From contig JBDNDE010000067.1 of NCBI GenBank assembly GCA_046719305.1, positions 1-17,273 on the forward strand: a stretch of 17,273 nucleotides of DNA, written 5' to 3'. This document shows positions 5,198 to 13,158 of the stretch, piece by piece. The first letter of the stretch is position 1; every line of letters begins with the position of its first letter. Position numbers and translations under genes: made by a program. The notes under the pieces were generated by a model. That model had not been told where the DNA came from, did not search any database, and saw only the letters and a list, made by a program, of their open reading frames with translations. The DNA is from RGDT01 sp046719305. Its GTDB lineage: Bacteria; Planctomycetota; Planctomycetia; Gemmatales; Gemmataceae.

Positions 5198-8161
5198 TCA
5201 CTCGCGCGTCAGTACCTCGTCGAGGTTCAGCACCAAACTACACACCCCAGCCATGGCCGCTAGCTCCGCCGGGGGCAAGTCGGTGGGCACACGCCATTCG
5301 CCGGCCCGGATTATCTGCTCGGCGGCGCGTGTGTCAGCGCGATATTCCGTGAGCAGGCGTTCGTAAGTACGTTCCAGCACGGCGCGTTCGCGTGGTTGGA
5401 TCGGCCGAGCCGTCGCCAGGCGGAACAACCAACCAAGGCGGTCGCTGCCCCCTTCACGCAAGACCCGTTCGGCCAAGACGCGATAGGCCTCGGCATACGT
5501 TACATCGTTGAGCGTGATCAGAGCGTGCAACGGTGTATTGGTCCGTACCGGCTTGACCTCGCACACCAACCGCCCTGCGGTGTCGAACAGATTGGTTGGC
5601 CCCACCGTCCGTCGCCAGAAGGTGTACAGACTTCGCCGATACAACGCCGAGCCGTGGTCCTGCTGGTAGCGAATGAATCCGAAACTGAACTCCTCCCAGA
5701 TGCCCGGCGGCTGGTACGGCTTGACGGGCGGGCCGCCGATCTGCTCCACCAACAGGCCGCTCAGGGCTAATGCCTGATCGCGGATCATTCCGCTCGGCAG
5801 GCGATAGCGGGGCCCCCGCGCCAACCAACGATTCTGCGGATCCCGCTCCCGCTGCTCGGCCGTTTGCCGCGACGAGCGCTTGTAAACCTTGCTGGTGACG
5901 ATCTGTCGCACCAGTCGCTTCAGATCCCAACCGGAATCACGGAACTCGACGGCGAGCATGTCAAGCAGTTCGGGATGGCTGGGCATCTCACTTTGCACGC
6001 CGAAATCCTCAGGCGTTTTGACCAAACCAGTGCCGAAAAAAAGTTGCCAGTAGCGATTGACCAGCACACGAGCAGTGAGCGGCTGGCGCGGGTCCAGTAG
6101 CCAGCGGACCAAGGTCAGCCGATTAGGCGGAGCATCAGCCGGAGCTGGGGCCAACCTCTCGATGACGCCCGGGGTGACCTTCTCGCCGTATTTGTCATAC
6201 GCTCCCCGGATTAGGACAAACGACTCACGCGGCGTGGCACGCTCTCGCATCACCATCACATTCAAAATGTCGCGATCAAAGGCTGCCTTGGCCTCGCGGG
6301 CAGCCTTCAGTTCCTTTTCGATGCTTGGGCGAATTTTGCCTGGCGCGGCTTTCAAGCGCGCTTGGATCTCACGCAGACGAGTTTCATATTCGGCCCGCTG
6401 TTTTTCCTGCGCCGGTGTGGGCAACTCCAGTACCGGGTTGGCATGGCCGCCGCGGTCCACCGCTCCGCTCTCGTCGATGCTGTTGAAGTACGCATACAGC
6501 CGATAGTAATCCTTAGCCGTGAACGGATCATACTTATGATCATGACAGCGGGCACAGCCCAGAGTCAGCCCTAGCCACACCGTTGCCGTCGTATCCACGC
6601 GATCGACCACATAGTCCACTCGCGATTCCTCGGCGATCCGGCCACCCTCGCCATTGAGCGGATGATTGCGATGAAAGCCCGTAGCCAGAATCTGCTCCTG
6701 TGTCGCGCCTGGTAACAAATCGCCGGCCAACTGTTCCAGCGTGAATTGGTCCAACGGCATGTTGGCATTGAAGGCTCGCCCCACCCAATCCCGCCACGGC
6801 CACATGGTGCGAGTCCGGTCGCTTTGGTAGCCGTTGCTGTCGGCGTAGCGGGCTGAATCGAGCCAATCGAGCGTAAAGCGTTCGCCGAAACGCGGGCTGG
6901 CCAACAGCCGCTCCACCACGCGTTCATAGGCATCGGGTCGCGGATCGTTCTCAAACGCCGCCACTTCTGCGGGGGTCGGCGGTAGGCCGGTCAGATCAAA
7001 GCTCAGCCGTCGGATCAGCGTTGAACGTGCTGCTTCGTCGTTGGCCTTGAGTCCTGCTTTGGCGATGGCCGCGTCGATGTACGGGTCGATGGCTACGGGA
7101 CCACGCACGGTGGGCGGGACAAAGGCCCAGTGTGGCTCGTACGGGGCCCCTTGAGCTACCCAGCGTTGTAGCAGGGCGATTTCGTCTTTGGTCAACTGCC
7201 GGGTTGATTTCGGAGGCGGCATCACCTGATGGGGGTTGTCAGTGGTCAGGCGAAAGAGCAATTCGCTGTCTTCGGGCTTGCCCAGCATTGCCCGGGCCGA
7301 TTCCTCCAGGTCCAGCCGTAACCCGGCTTTGCGTTTGGCCTTGTCCGGGCCGTGACAGGTGAAACAAGCATCCGAGAGAATCGGGCGAATGTCACGGTTG
7401 AATTGTAGTTTGCCCTCAGGAGATGAGGAGACGGCCGGGGAGTGGGGAGTTGTTTTCTCCGGGGGGGTCTTAGGGTCGACCTTTTCAAAACGCAGGAAGT
7501 AGTTCTCCTTCAGACCTAGCCCTTTCTCTTCCCTTACCAGCTTGAAGCCGGCCTCGGTGATCTCGCGCGTGAAGACCTCCTGCCCAGCCCGGACGTGATC
7601 GAGAGTCCACGGTCGGCTTTTGCCCGGAATGCGGTGGAAGTCGATGACGATTAGCTTGCCCCCCGGACGCAAAGCCGCGTGCAAACTTGCCAGCGTCCGC
7701 TGGGGAAACTCGAAGTGATGGTAGGTGTCGCAAATAAACGCCAGGTCGATCGAGCCGGGCTTCAACTCCGTCGAGCGATCGGTACATAAAACCGTGGTGA
7801 TGTTGTTCAGCCCTGCATCCTTGGCAGTCTTGTTGATATGCTCCAAGAACTTCTTGGCAATGTCCACGGCGTAGACTTTGCCTTCCGGTCCAACCTGAGC
7901 CGCGAAGGCCCGCGTGAACAGCCCCGTACCTGCGCCGATATCGGCCACATGCATGCCGGCTTTTAGGCCGACTGCTTTGAGGATGGCCTCGCGGCGGGCA
8001 AAGATTTCCCGGCTTTCGCCCTCGAAGGTACTGAGGTATTTTTTCAGATCGGGGTCTTTAAACGGCTCGTTGATGCCGGGTTTGACACTCTTTTCCTGGG
8101 CTGTGAGCGAGGCGACCGTCAAGCACGCGACGCCAATCGACAGCAGCAGTCTACCAATCAT
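5198..8161 (-). CDS. Secreted methyltransferase - cytochrome (PSCyt1) - DUF1549/DUF1553 (PSD1) fusion
   Basis: A 987-residue exported protein of unknown function. Residues 1-21 form a signal peptide ending SLTAQ. Residues about 45-225 are a class I SAM-dependent methyltransferase with motif I VADIGAGTG (72-80), acidic D100 ending strand 2, and LRPGGKL (164-170). After a Pro/Ser-rich linker (230-250) comes a PSCyt1 domain with haem motif CFTCH (266-270). A DUF1549 domain (about 355-565) contains a second CxxCH, CARCH (536-540); a charged, probably coiled-coil segment (583-630) and a DUF1553/PSD1 domain (about 640-985, ending LVLNLDEVLTRE) follow. The last three parts are the standard planctomycete architecture; the fused exported methyltransferase is not. 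Such genes usually precede a DUF1501 gene, and none adjoins here. AGGA precedes the ATG. What is methylated, and how SAM would be available outside the cytoplasm, is unclear. Confidence 0.88.
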   Translation of the reverse strand: MIGRLLLSIGVACLTVASLTAQEKSVKPGINEPFKDPDLKKYLSTFEGESREIFARREAILKAVGLKAGMHVADIGAGTGLFTRAFAAQVGPEGKVYAVDIAKKFLEHINKTAKDAGLNNITTVLCTDRSTELKPGSIDLAFICDTYHHFEFPQRTLASLHAALRPGGKLIVIDFHRIPGKSRPWTLDHVRAGQEVFTREITEAGFKLVREEKGLGLKENYFLRFEKVDPKTPPEKTTPHSPAVSSSPEGKLQFNRDIRPILSDACFTCHGPDKAKRKAGLRLDLEESARAMLGKPEDSELLFRLTTDNPHQVMPPPKSTRQLTKDEIALLQRWVAQGAPYEPHWAFVPPTVRGPVAIDPYIDAAIAKAGLKANDEAARSTLIRRLSFDLTGLPPTPAEVAAFENDPRPDAYERVVERLLASPRFGERFTLDWLDSARYADSNGYQSDRTRTMWPWRDWVGRAFNANMPLDQFTLEQLAGDLLPGATQEQILATGFHRNHPLNGEGGRIAEESRVDYVVDRVDTTATVWLGLTLGCARCHDHKYDPFTAKDYYRLYAYFNSIDESGAVDRGGHANPVLELPTPAQEKQRAEYETRLREIQARLKAAPGKIRPSIEKELKAAREAKAAFDRDILNVMVMRERATPRESFVLIRGAYDKYGEKVTPGVIERLAPAPADAPPNRLTLVRWLLDPRQPLTARVLVNRYWQLFFGTGLVKTPEDFGVQSEMPSHPELLDMLAVEFRDSGWDLKRLVRQIVTSKVYKRSSRQTAEQRERDPQNRWLARGPRYRLPSGMIRDQALALSGLLVEQIGGPPVKPYQPPGIWEEFSFGFIRYQQDHGSALYRRSLYTFWRRTVGPTNLFDTAGRLVCEVKPVRTNTPLHALITLNDVTYAEAYRVLAERVLREGGSDRLGWLFRLATARPIQPRERAVLERTYERLLTEYRADTRAAEQIIRAGEWRVPTDLPPAELAAMAGVCSLVLNLDEVLTRE

Positions 8162-8247
8162 AGAGCAAGATCCTGGAGAGCGGGCGCGGCGGGGTCTATG
8201 TTTAGTAATTGTCCGCGTTTTCGCCTCCGGGTCAAGGAGTCTGTGTC

Positions 8248-8991
8248 ATGAACCAAGTTGCACTCATCACCGGCGGCGGGAAAAAACGCGTCGGTTTTCA
8301 CATTGCCCGGGCTCTGGCCCAACGCGGCTACGCCTTGGCCCTCCACTACAACACCTCTTCGCCCGAAGAAGCATTGGCTGAACTACGCGGCTTGGGCGTA
8401 CGCGCCGAGGCGTTCCAAGCTGACCTGAGCGACGAACAAGCCACCCGCGCTATGCTCGATCGCGCCCTGGCTAGCTTTGGCCGCTGCGATGTCTTAGTCA
8501 ATGCGGCGGCCATCTGGGAACGCAAGCCACTAGAAGCAGTGCAGGCCGCAGACGTGCGCAAACATTTTGAGGCCAACACGCTGGGAAGTTTTCTCACCTG
8601 TCAGCAGGTTGGCTTGCAGATGACCCGTCAGGCCGAGGGCGGCGTGATTATCAATATCGGTGATTGGGCCACCGTGCGGCCATACACCGGCTACGCAGCC
8701 TATTTTCCGTCCAAAGGCGGGGTGGAGGTAATGACGCGCACCTTTGCGGTCGAGTTGGCCCTGCGCAACCCGCGGGTGCGGGTCAACGCGATTTTGCCCG
8801 GTCCGGTCATGCTGCCGCCGGACTTGCCCGAGGCGGAACGCAACGAAGCTATTGCTGCTACTCTAGTCAAGCGTGAGGGATCGCCAGAGCAGGTGGCGCA
8901 CGCGGCGTTGTTTTTGATCGATAACGATTTTGTAACCGGAGTATGCTTACCCGTGGATGGCGGGCGAACCGTGTATGCTCCTGGAGCTTGA
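8248..8991 (+). CDS. SDR oxidoreductase of the pteridine reductase (PTR1/FolM) type
   Basis: A 247-residue short-chain dehydrogenase/reductase, probably an NADPH-dependent cytoplasmic reductase of dihydropterins or a related substrate. The cofactor loop is TGGGKKRVG (8-16), and VNAAA (84-88) is the NAG-like motif. The catalytic Tyr and Lys are Y152 and K156 in YFPSK. The position 13 residues before Tyr, Ser in most SDRs, is D139 (NIGDWA); Leishmania PTR1 uses the same Asp-Tyr-Lys arrangement. The C-terminal VDGG is typical of the family. I start at ATG 8248, with AAGGAG about 9 nt upstream; the frame extends to a TTG at 8209 without support. It is divergent from the PSD1 fusion with 86 bp between starts. 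Pterin specificity is inferred; a generic SDR is the alternative. Confidence 0.85.
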   Translation: MNQVALITGGGKKRVGFHIARALAQRGYALALHYNTSSPEEALAELRGLGVRAEAFQADLSDEQATRAMLDRALASFGRCDVLVNAAAIWERKPLEAVQAADVRKHFEANTLGSFLTCQQVGLQMTRQAEGGVIINIGDWATVRPYTGYAAYFPSKGGVEVMTRTFAVELALRNPRVRVNAILPGPVMLPPDLPEAERNEAIAATLVKREGSPEQVAHAALFLIDNDFVTGVCLPVDGGRTVYAPGA

Positions 8992-9049
8992 CCGCCAAGG
9001 GGGCGTTTCGCGAACGTCTAATAGGCGGCTTAAATATCACAACCTTGCG

Positions 9050-9730
9050 TCACAACAGCGTTACACGCCGGGAGTGTTCCATCCGTTGTCGTAGACTGGC
9101 GAAATACGCTCGCACCTCGGACCGTTCCCCACCGCAATGGCCCGGGTTGCAACCGGATTTCTCCTCCAAACTGCCCGAGCCACAGCCGCCCGAGCCACAG
9201 CCGCCCGAGCCACAGCCGCCCGAGCCACAGCCGCCCGAGCCACAGCCGCCCGAGCCACAGCCCGTTTCGTCCTGCGGCGAGGGCAGGGGCAGACCAGCGT
9301 TGTACAGGGTCAGACGCAACCCCCACTGCTCGGCTAGCTGCGTGGCCTGCACCTGCAACTGCGGCAACTGCGGTCCAGCTGCCTGAACATAGATGGCTTG
9401 GCCGTCGAGCAGAATTTCGGCATCCAGCAAGCCCGGCAGGGCATCGCGAAACGCCTCGGCCCTTTGGCGTTGCCGTTGAGCCTCGGCTTCGTCCTCAGGA
9501 GTGCTGCGGCGGACAATCGCCCCCTGCGCCCAGGAGCCAAGCCATTGCCTCAGCCGAGCCGAGGCCAGACGCAGAATCTCGCCGATCTCCCGGCCGCGCG
9601 GGGTATCGACAACCACTCGGTCGCCGCGTTGTAGCCCTTCGGGACCGGGAAAGCGTCCCAGTTCGCCCGTCAGGCCATAACTGACAACATACTCATTCCA
9701 AGCCGAGGAATTCGCGCATGTAGCGTTCAT
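9050..9730 (-). CDS. PSP1-domain protein with Gly/Cys-rich repeat tail
   Basis: A 226-residue protein. The N-terminal half looks like a PSP1 domain: VVSYGLTGELGRFPGPEG then RGDRVVVDTPRGREIGEIL. PSP1 proteins such as B. subtilis YaaT act in Y-complex and sporulation or competence control, but function here is unknown. A central charged helix (EDEAEAQRQRQRAEAF) leads to a second alpha/beta segment. Near the C-terminus six perfect copies of GCGSG are followed by CNPGHCGG, giving eight cysteines in about 45 residues, a possible metal-binding or disulfide-rich tail. The best start in this frame is ATG 9730, preceded by AGGA, so its first 38 nt overlap the end of the TPR-YggX gene in another frame, suggesting translational coupling. 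The frame is open to 9811, but that part only shadows the upstream gene. Confidence 0.72.
   Translation of the reverse strand: MNATCANSSAWNEYVVSYGLTGELGRFPGPEGLQRGDRVVVDTPRGREIGEILRLASARLRQWLGSWAQGAIVRRSTPEDEAEAQRQRQRAEAFRDALPGLLDAEILLDGQAIYVQAAGPQLPQLQVQATQLAEQWGLRLTLYNAGLPLPSPQDETGCGSGGCGSGGCGSGGCGSGGCGSGGCGSGSLEEKSGCNPGHCGGERSEVRAYFASLRQRMEHSRRVTLL
9173..9262. repeat. Six perfect tandem 15-bp repeats encoding (GCGSG)6
   Basis: Six identical copies of GCCCGAGCCACAGCC in a row. Read on the minus strand each encodes Gly-Cys-Gly-Ser-Gly in the tail of the PSP1 protein. The unit is a multiple of three, so copy-number change alters tail length without a frameshift. Perfect nucleotide identity suggests recent expansion or homogenisation. 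Confidence 0.95.
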
Positions 9731-10331
9731 ATTCCTGCTCGCCGTGGTCAGTGCTGAGGTCCAGACGCAGTTCGTTGATGACCTTAACGCTGTAGTCGCG
9801 AAGCCAGGCATTCCAACAGGTAGCGCAGATCGAGGTGTAAATCCGCTGGCCTAGCTCGTCATTGAAGGGTGGCTTATCTAATTGCCGAACTGTGACTCCC
9901 GCCATGCAGGTGGGCCGTTGGCAACGAAAACCACCGACCCCTGCTACATCGGTTCCTCTACCGCCCACCACCCCGCCGGTGCTGCTGCCCCGTTTGGAAA
10001 CAGGCGGCGTTTCGCCTTGTTCTTCGATCAGCTTGGCCATTGCCTCACGCGGCATGTTATCGCCGCGCTCGTCGGCCACCTCGAAACCTTTTCGCCAGGT
10101 GGCGATTGCCTCGTCGCGTTGACCCAGAGCCAGGAGGCATTCGCCTAGCAGTTGATACACCTTGGAGAATTGCGGACTGAGTTCCAGAGTGCGGCGGAAG
10201 GAATCGACTGCTTCGGCAAACTGGCCGGCCTTGCGTAGTTCGTCGCCCAGCCGGTAGTGCCCCAACTCGTTGTCGGGGTCATCGCTGGCCATTTTGCGAA
10301 AACGGGCGATCAAATCAGCATTATCACTCAT
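9693..10331 (-). CDS. TPR protein fused to a YggX-like Fe(II)-trafficking domain
   Basis: A 212-residue cytoplasmic protein. Residues about 5-105 form tetratricopeptide repeats (ELGHYRLGDELRKAGQFAEA, VYQLLGECLLALGQRDEA). A Gly/Thr-rich linker (about 106-134) leads to a C-terminal domain resembling YggX, a small protein that protects Fe-S clusters from oxidation and helps iron traffic: VTVRQLDKPPFNDELGQRIY, then WNAWLRDYSVKVINELRLDL, ending YERYMREFLGLE. Canonical YggX is about 90 residues, stands alone and has one N-terminal Cys. This one has four in pairs, C137/C142 (CX4C) and C169/C172 (CX2C), which could form a zinc or Fe-S site. The TPR part may dock a partner. It overlaps the downstream PSP1 gene by 38 nt. 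The YggX assignment comes from the conserved pattern and needs a profile search. Confidence 0.75.
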   Translation of the reverse strand: MSDNADLIARFRKMASDDPDNELGHYRLGDELRKAGQFAEAVDSFRRTLELSPQFSKVYQLLGECLLALGQRDEAIATWRKGFEVADERGDNMPREAMAKLIEEQGETPPVSKRGSSTGGVVGGRGTDVAGVGGFRCQRPTCMAGVTVRQLDKPPFNDELGQRIYTSICATCWNAWLRDYSVKVINELRLDLSTDHGEQEYERYMREFLGLE

Positions 10332-10356
10332 AGTGAGGACTTTCGAGTCGTCGAGA

Positions 10357-10386
10357 AGGGGCGACGCCGCTATTCTAGTCGCCCCT
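10357..10386. terminator. Hairpin between the Ig-like gene and the TPR-YggX gene
   Basis: Perfect 9-bp arms AGGGGCGAC (10357-10365) and GTCGCCCCT (10378-10386) enclose a 12-nt loop. It sits in the 88-bp gap after the stop of the minus-strand gene ending at 10420 and before the start at 10331. No T-run follows on the minus strand, so it could be a terminator without a U-tract, an mRNA-stabilising hairpin, or an operator. Confidence 0.4.
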
Positions 10387-10419
10387 GCTACAGCTGGCTC
10401 ACCGATTCAACCACCAGGC

Positions 10420-11205
10420 TCAGCGATTGAACACTTCGATCTCCAACTCTTGCACGGTTGAGGCTTTCTTGAGCAAGTCGTTGGCCTTGAGTTGCACTTT
10501 GAACTTTCCCGGACGATTGAGTTGCAACGGCAGGGGCTTGAATTCGATGAAGTTCAACCCGTCCTTGGGTGCAGGATTAAAGCGAATCTTGGCCGGGGCC
10601 TCGGTGGTAGGTTTGCCAGCTTCATCCACGACCACGACCTCGACTTCCAGACTGCCCGCTCCCCTCTCGACGGCGAAGCCGACCAGGGCATATTGCACCA
10701 GCATCGGTTGGCCTGGCACCGCAATCGGCGGGATCGGCTCGTAGGCGGCCGAAGTGAGCCGTGCCCGGACGAAGCCTAATTGCGGACGCAAGATTTCGAC
10801 ATCCTTCGTGAAGGTCGCGGTCTTTTTATTGCTTTGCACCGTCACCTTGACGGTGTACTCGCCTGGCTTGGTATCTACGCCAAACGTCACATAGGTGAAC
10901 GATGGCAACACATCCCCGCCCAGACTGTTGACCGCTCGCTTCTCCGTCAGGTCTTGCTTGAGCAACGGCTTGCTGTCTCCCTTGGCCGTCAACTCGAAGC
11001 CAGTGGCATACTCCACGGTGCCATCGGCGGCTACCTTGACGCCATGCACATCGAACGAAATCACAGCGATTTCGCCTGGCAGAAGCTTGTTATCTTTGCG
11101 CGGCTGGCCGAGCAGGCCGTGCGTCAGCCGCACATTTTTGATTTCCAGATCGCTCGCCTGAGCTGGCGAGACGGTGACCAACGACAAGAGCAAAGCCGCC
11201 AACAT
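10420..11205 (-). CDS. Secreted protein with Ig-like beta domains, function unknown
   Basis: A 261-residue predicted exported protein. The first 17 residues are a signal peptide (MLAALLLSLVTVSPAQA) with likely cleavage before SDLEIK. The mature part has no catalytic motif I recognise. It is rich in alternating beta-strand pattern, with two probable immunoglobulin-like sandwiches: about 20-140 (PGEIAVISFDVHGVKV, YVTFGVDTKPGEYTVKVTV) and about 145-261 (PGQPMLVQYALVGFAV, LQLNRPGKFKVQLKAND). The repeated 'PGxYxVxV / PGKFKVxL' strands suggest a binding or scaffolding role outside the cytoplasm. I start at ATG 11205 because TTGGAGA lies about 9 nt upstream and it gives a clean signal peptide; the frame is open to 11355. 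It follows the aminotransferase gene on the same strand by 142 nt. Confidence 0.78.
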   Translation of the reverse strand: MLAALLLSLVTVSPAQASDLEIKNVRLTHGLLGQPRKDNKLLPGEIAVISFDVHGVKVAADGTVEYATGFELTAKGDSKPLLKQDLTEKRAVNSLGGDVLPSFTYVTFGVDTKPGEYTVKVTVQSNKKTATFTKDVEILRPQLGFVRARLTSAAYEPIPPIAVPGQPMLVQYALVGFAVERGAGSLEVEVVVVDEAGKPTTEAPAKIRFNPAPKDGLNFIEFKPLPLQLNRPGKFKVQLKANDLLKKASTVQELEIEVFNR

Positions 11206-11347
11206 GAGCTTGTTCTCCAACAGAGCCAATCTTCCCTTTGCACTTATTGTGCGAAACACCCAGCCGAAGAACAGAGCGCCCAGTTGCCTACATGCAGAAA
11301 TTCTGCTCGCGCCAAGAAAATCGCTCCGCTGGCGCAAACCACCCGGT

Positions 11348-12181
11348 TCAGCCACGCGGTTCCTCTGTCTCGGCTAGGGTCCATCGGTCCCACTCCGCTA
11401 GCAGTTGTTCGGTGATCGGCCCCGGACACTCAAACCGCCGTCCACCAATAGCCGACACCCCCACCAAGCCAAACGCCGTGCCACACAGCAGGGCTTCCTC
11501 GGCCGCTTCCACCCTCGCCGGCGTGCGGTCAGCCTCGTACCAGGCGAGGGCTTGCATCTGGCAGATTTCGCGCACGACCCGTTGCGTGATGCTGTCCAGC
11601 ACGGTGCCCGGCCGCGCTGCCCACACCGCCCCTTCACACACTAACAGCAAGTTGCCCACTGCCGTTTCCAGCACACAGCCCCGTTCGTCCGTAGTCAGGG
11701 CTAGCGTGCCTGATGGAGCCATCCGACTCGCTACATGCCATACCAGCCGATTGCGATGCTTGATCGTGGGCGGCAACAACTGCGACGGCGGATGCGGTGG
11801 AGTCGGCCACAATGCCACGCCACCTTCGCGCCAGAGGCGATGGCGGGCCTCATCCAGCGGCAACAGACGCACGATCAGGGTCGCCGGTGTGGCTAGGGTG
11901 TTGAGCAACACCTCCTGCCCTGGCGCGTTGCGACGCAATAGCTCTCGGCCCACGTCGCACAGTTGCGACGGTCCCATCGACATAGAGATAAAACACGCTG
12001 CCGCATCCCGACACAGCCGCTCCATATGCTCGGCGTAGCGAAACGGCCGACCGCTGTAGGTCCGACACATATCGGTCACGATAGCCCCAGTGGCTAGGCC
12101 GGGGTCGCTCAGCGACAGACACAGGTCATCGGCCGGCACCCACTGGCCATTACACCAAGCTAGATCGCGCGAGGCAGCCAC
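11348..12181 (-). CDS. Class IV PLP-dependent aminotransferase (BCAT / ADC lyase / D-amino-acid type)
   Basis: A 277-residue fold-type IV pyridoxal-phosphate enzyme. The family includes branched-chain aminotransferase, D-amino-acid transaminase and aminodeoxychorismate lyase (PabC). Visible motifs: the N-terminal NGQWVPADDLCLSLSDPGL and the lid helix pattern RPFRYAEHMERL (45-56). The Schiff-base lysine is K141 in PTIKHRNRLVW. The PLP-binding Glu is E172 in LETAVGNLLL, matching the family ET(S/A)xxNL motif, and TQRVVREICQ follows. These support an active enzyme, but specificity cannot be settled: the IKxxNRL lysine context fits both BCAT-like and PabC-like members. It is not in an isoleucine/valine operon. 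The start ATG at 12181 lies 12 nt from the broken end of the DUF1501 pseudogene, whose loss may have brought the two together. Confidence 0.85.
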   Translation of the reverse strand: MAASRDLAWCNGQWVPADDLCLSLSDPGLATGAIVTDMCRTYSGRPFRYAEHMERLCRDAAACFISMSMGPSQLCDVGRELLRRNAPGQEVLLNTLATPATLIVRLLPLDEARHRLWREGGVALWPTPPHPPSQLLPPTIKHRNRLVWHVASRMAPSGTLALTTDERGCVLETAVGNLLLVCEGAVWAARPGTVLDSITQRVVREICQMQALAWYEADRTPARVEAAEEALLCGTAFGLVGVSAIGGRRFECPGPITEQLLAEWDRWTLAETEEPRG

Positions 12182-12192
12182 AACTTCCCCCT

Positions 12193-13113
12193 TTAAGCAG
12201 GCGGCAGATCACCGGAGCAACGATAGAGCAAGCCCAGATGCTCGCCCTCGACGCGGGCCTGTGTCTCGGGGTCGGCCATCGCCTCGAATTGCTTTTGATT
12301 AAGCCGACGCAGCGAATCGAGCATCCGTCGGGGTGTGCTGCGCGAGATGCCCTCGGGGTCACGCAGATACAGCACTGGGTCGCCGCTGGTGCGCGACGCC
12401 ACCGCTTGATGCTTACTAGGCAGCATGCCCGCCCCCCACAGCCGGTTGAACAACGCCTACGCTTCCTTCCGCCCCGTCCACGACGGCATCATCATCACAA
12501 AGGCCGGCCAATCGTCACTTAGCTGCCCAGGCCATAGCTCAGCCATGCGCCCAAACTCGGCCGACCGGGTACCTGATTGCCTGTGCAAATCTAGGTAATC
12601 GCCGGGCGTGATTGATCGCCTCGGTCCACACACTGAGCACCACGGCCAACTCGTCAACAATCTTCGCTGTCCACGGCAACAACTCGCTGAGCCTCAGGCC
12701 GTTTTGGCCGGCAAGAGGAAATTTGTAGTTGGAGGAAATTTATACTTAGAGGGGGCGATCAGCAGCCGCGCTTGGCCGCTGGTCATCGTGGTCAGGCGTT
12801 GATTGCCCAGCACCGACTTGGGCACGTCCTTATCAAACAACGCATCCAGTTTCAGCTTATAACTCCAGGTGTCGATCTGGGATGGACTTTCACTCATGAA
12901 CAAGTAAATGGCTCGCTTGGCCGTCGGTGCAAAGTGCGGCAAGCCCGGCAGTCCACCCCGACCCCCTGTGGCTTCCGCCTTGCCCTTTTGGTCCCTTGGT
13001 CGGTTTCGGCAGCCCGCAAGGTGGCTAGAGCAGCTGTTCCCAGCCCCATCGCCCCCAGTTCGGAAGAAGGGACGACGGGTTAACAGATCCACCGCTTCCG
13101 TCCACAAATGCAT
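12193..13113 (-). pseudogene. Decayed, truncated DUF1501 gene
   Basis: Remains of a DUF1501 protein, the usual exported partner of PSD1-type proteins in planctomycetes. Family sequence is recognisable but scattered over frames. One frame has LTRRPFFRTGG near the start, GLPGLPHFAPTAKRAIYLF and MTSGQARLLIAPSKYKF in the middle, and MLPSKHQAV and GDPVLYLRDPEGISRST near the end. Another frame has MGLGTAALATL (about 13017-13049). The third has SELLPWTAKIVDELAVV and VWTEAINHA (about 12606-12690). That implies at least four frameshifts, plus an in-frame TAG at 12457-12459. A 10-bp direct repeat (12715-12724 and 12732-12741, a 17-nt period) coincides with one shift. The family is normally about 430-480 residues; the C-terminal part is missing after the segment ending near 12193. 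No PSD1 partner is adjacent. Confidence 0.85.
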
Positions 13114-13158
13114 AGCCGTTCCGCCTTCCGATCCCAACAAGCCAGGGCCAATCACGAT

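Noticed and set aside
9173..9262. Possible CRISPR-like array
   Set aside because: The six units abut with no spacers and keep the PSP1 reading frame; it is a coding tandem repeat.
8943..9386. Pro/Glu/Gln-repeat open frame on the plus strand
   Set aside because: The repeat is only the complement of the (GCGSG)6 tail of the PSP1 gene, and the frame begins inside the SDR gene.
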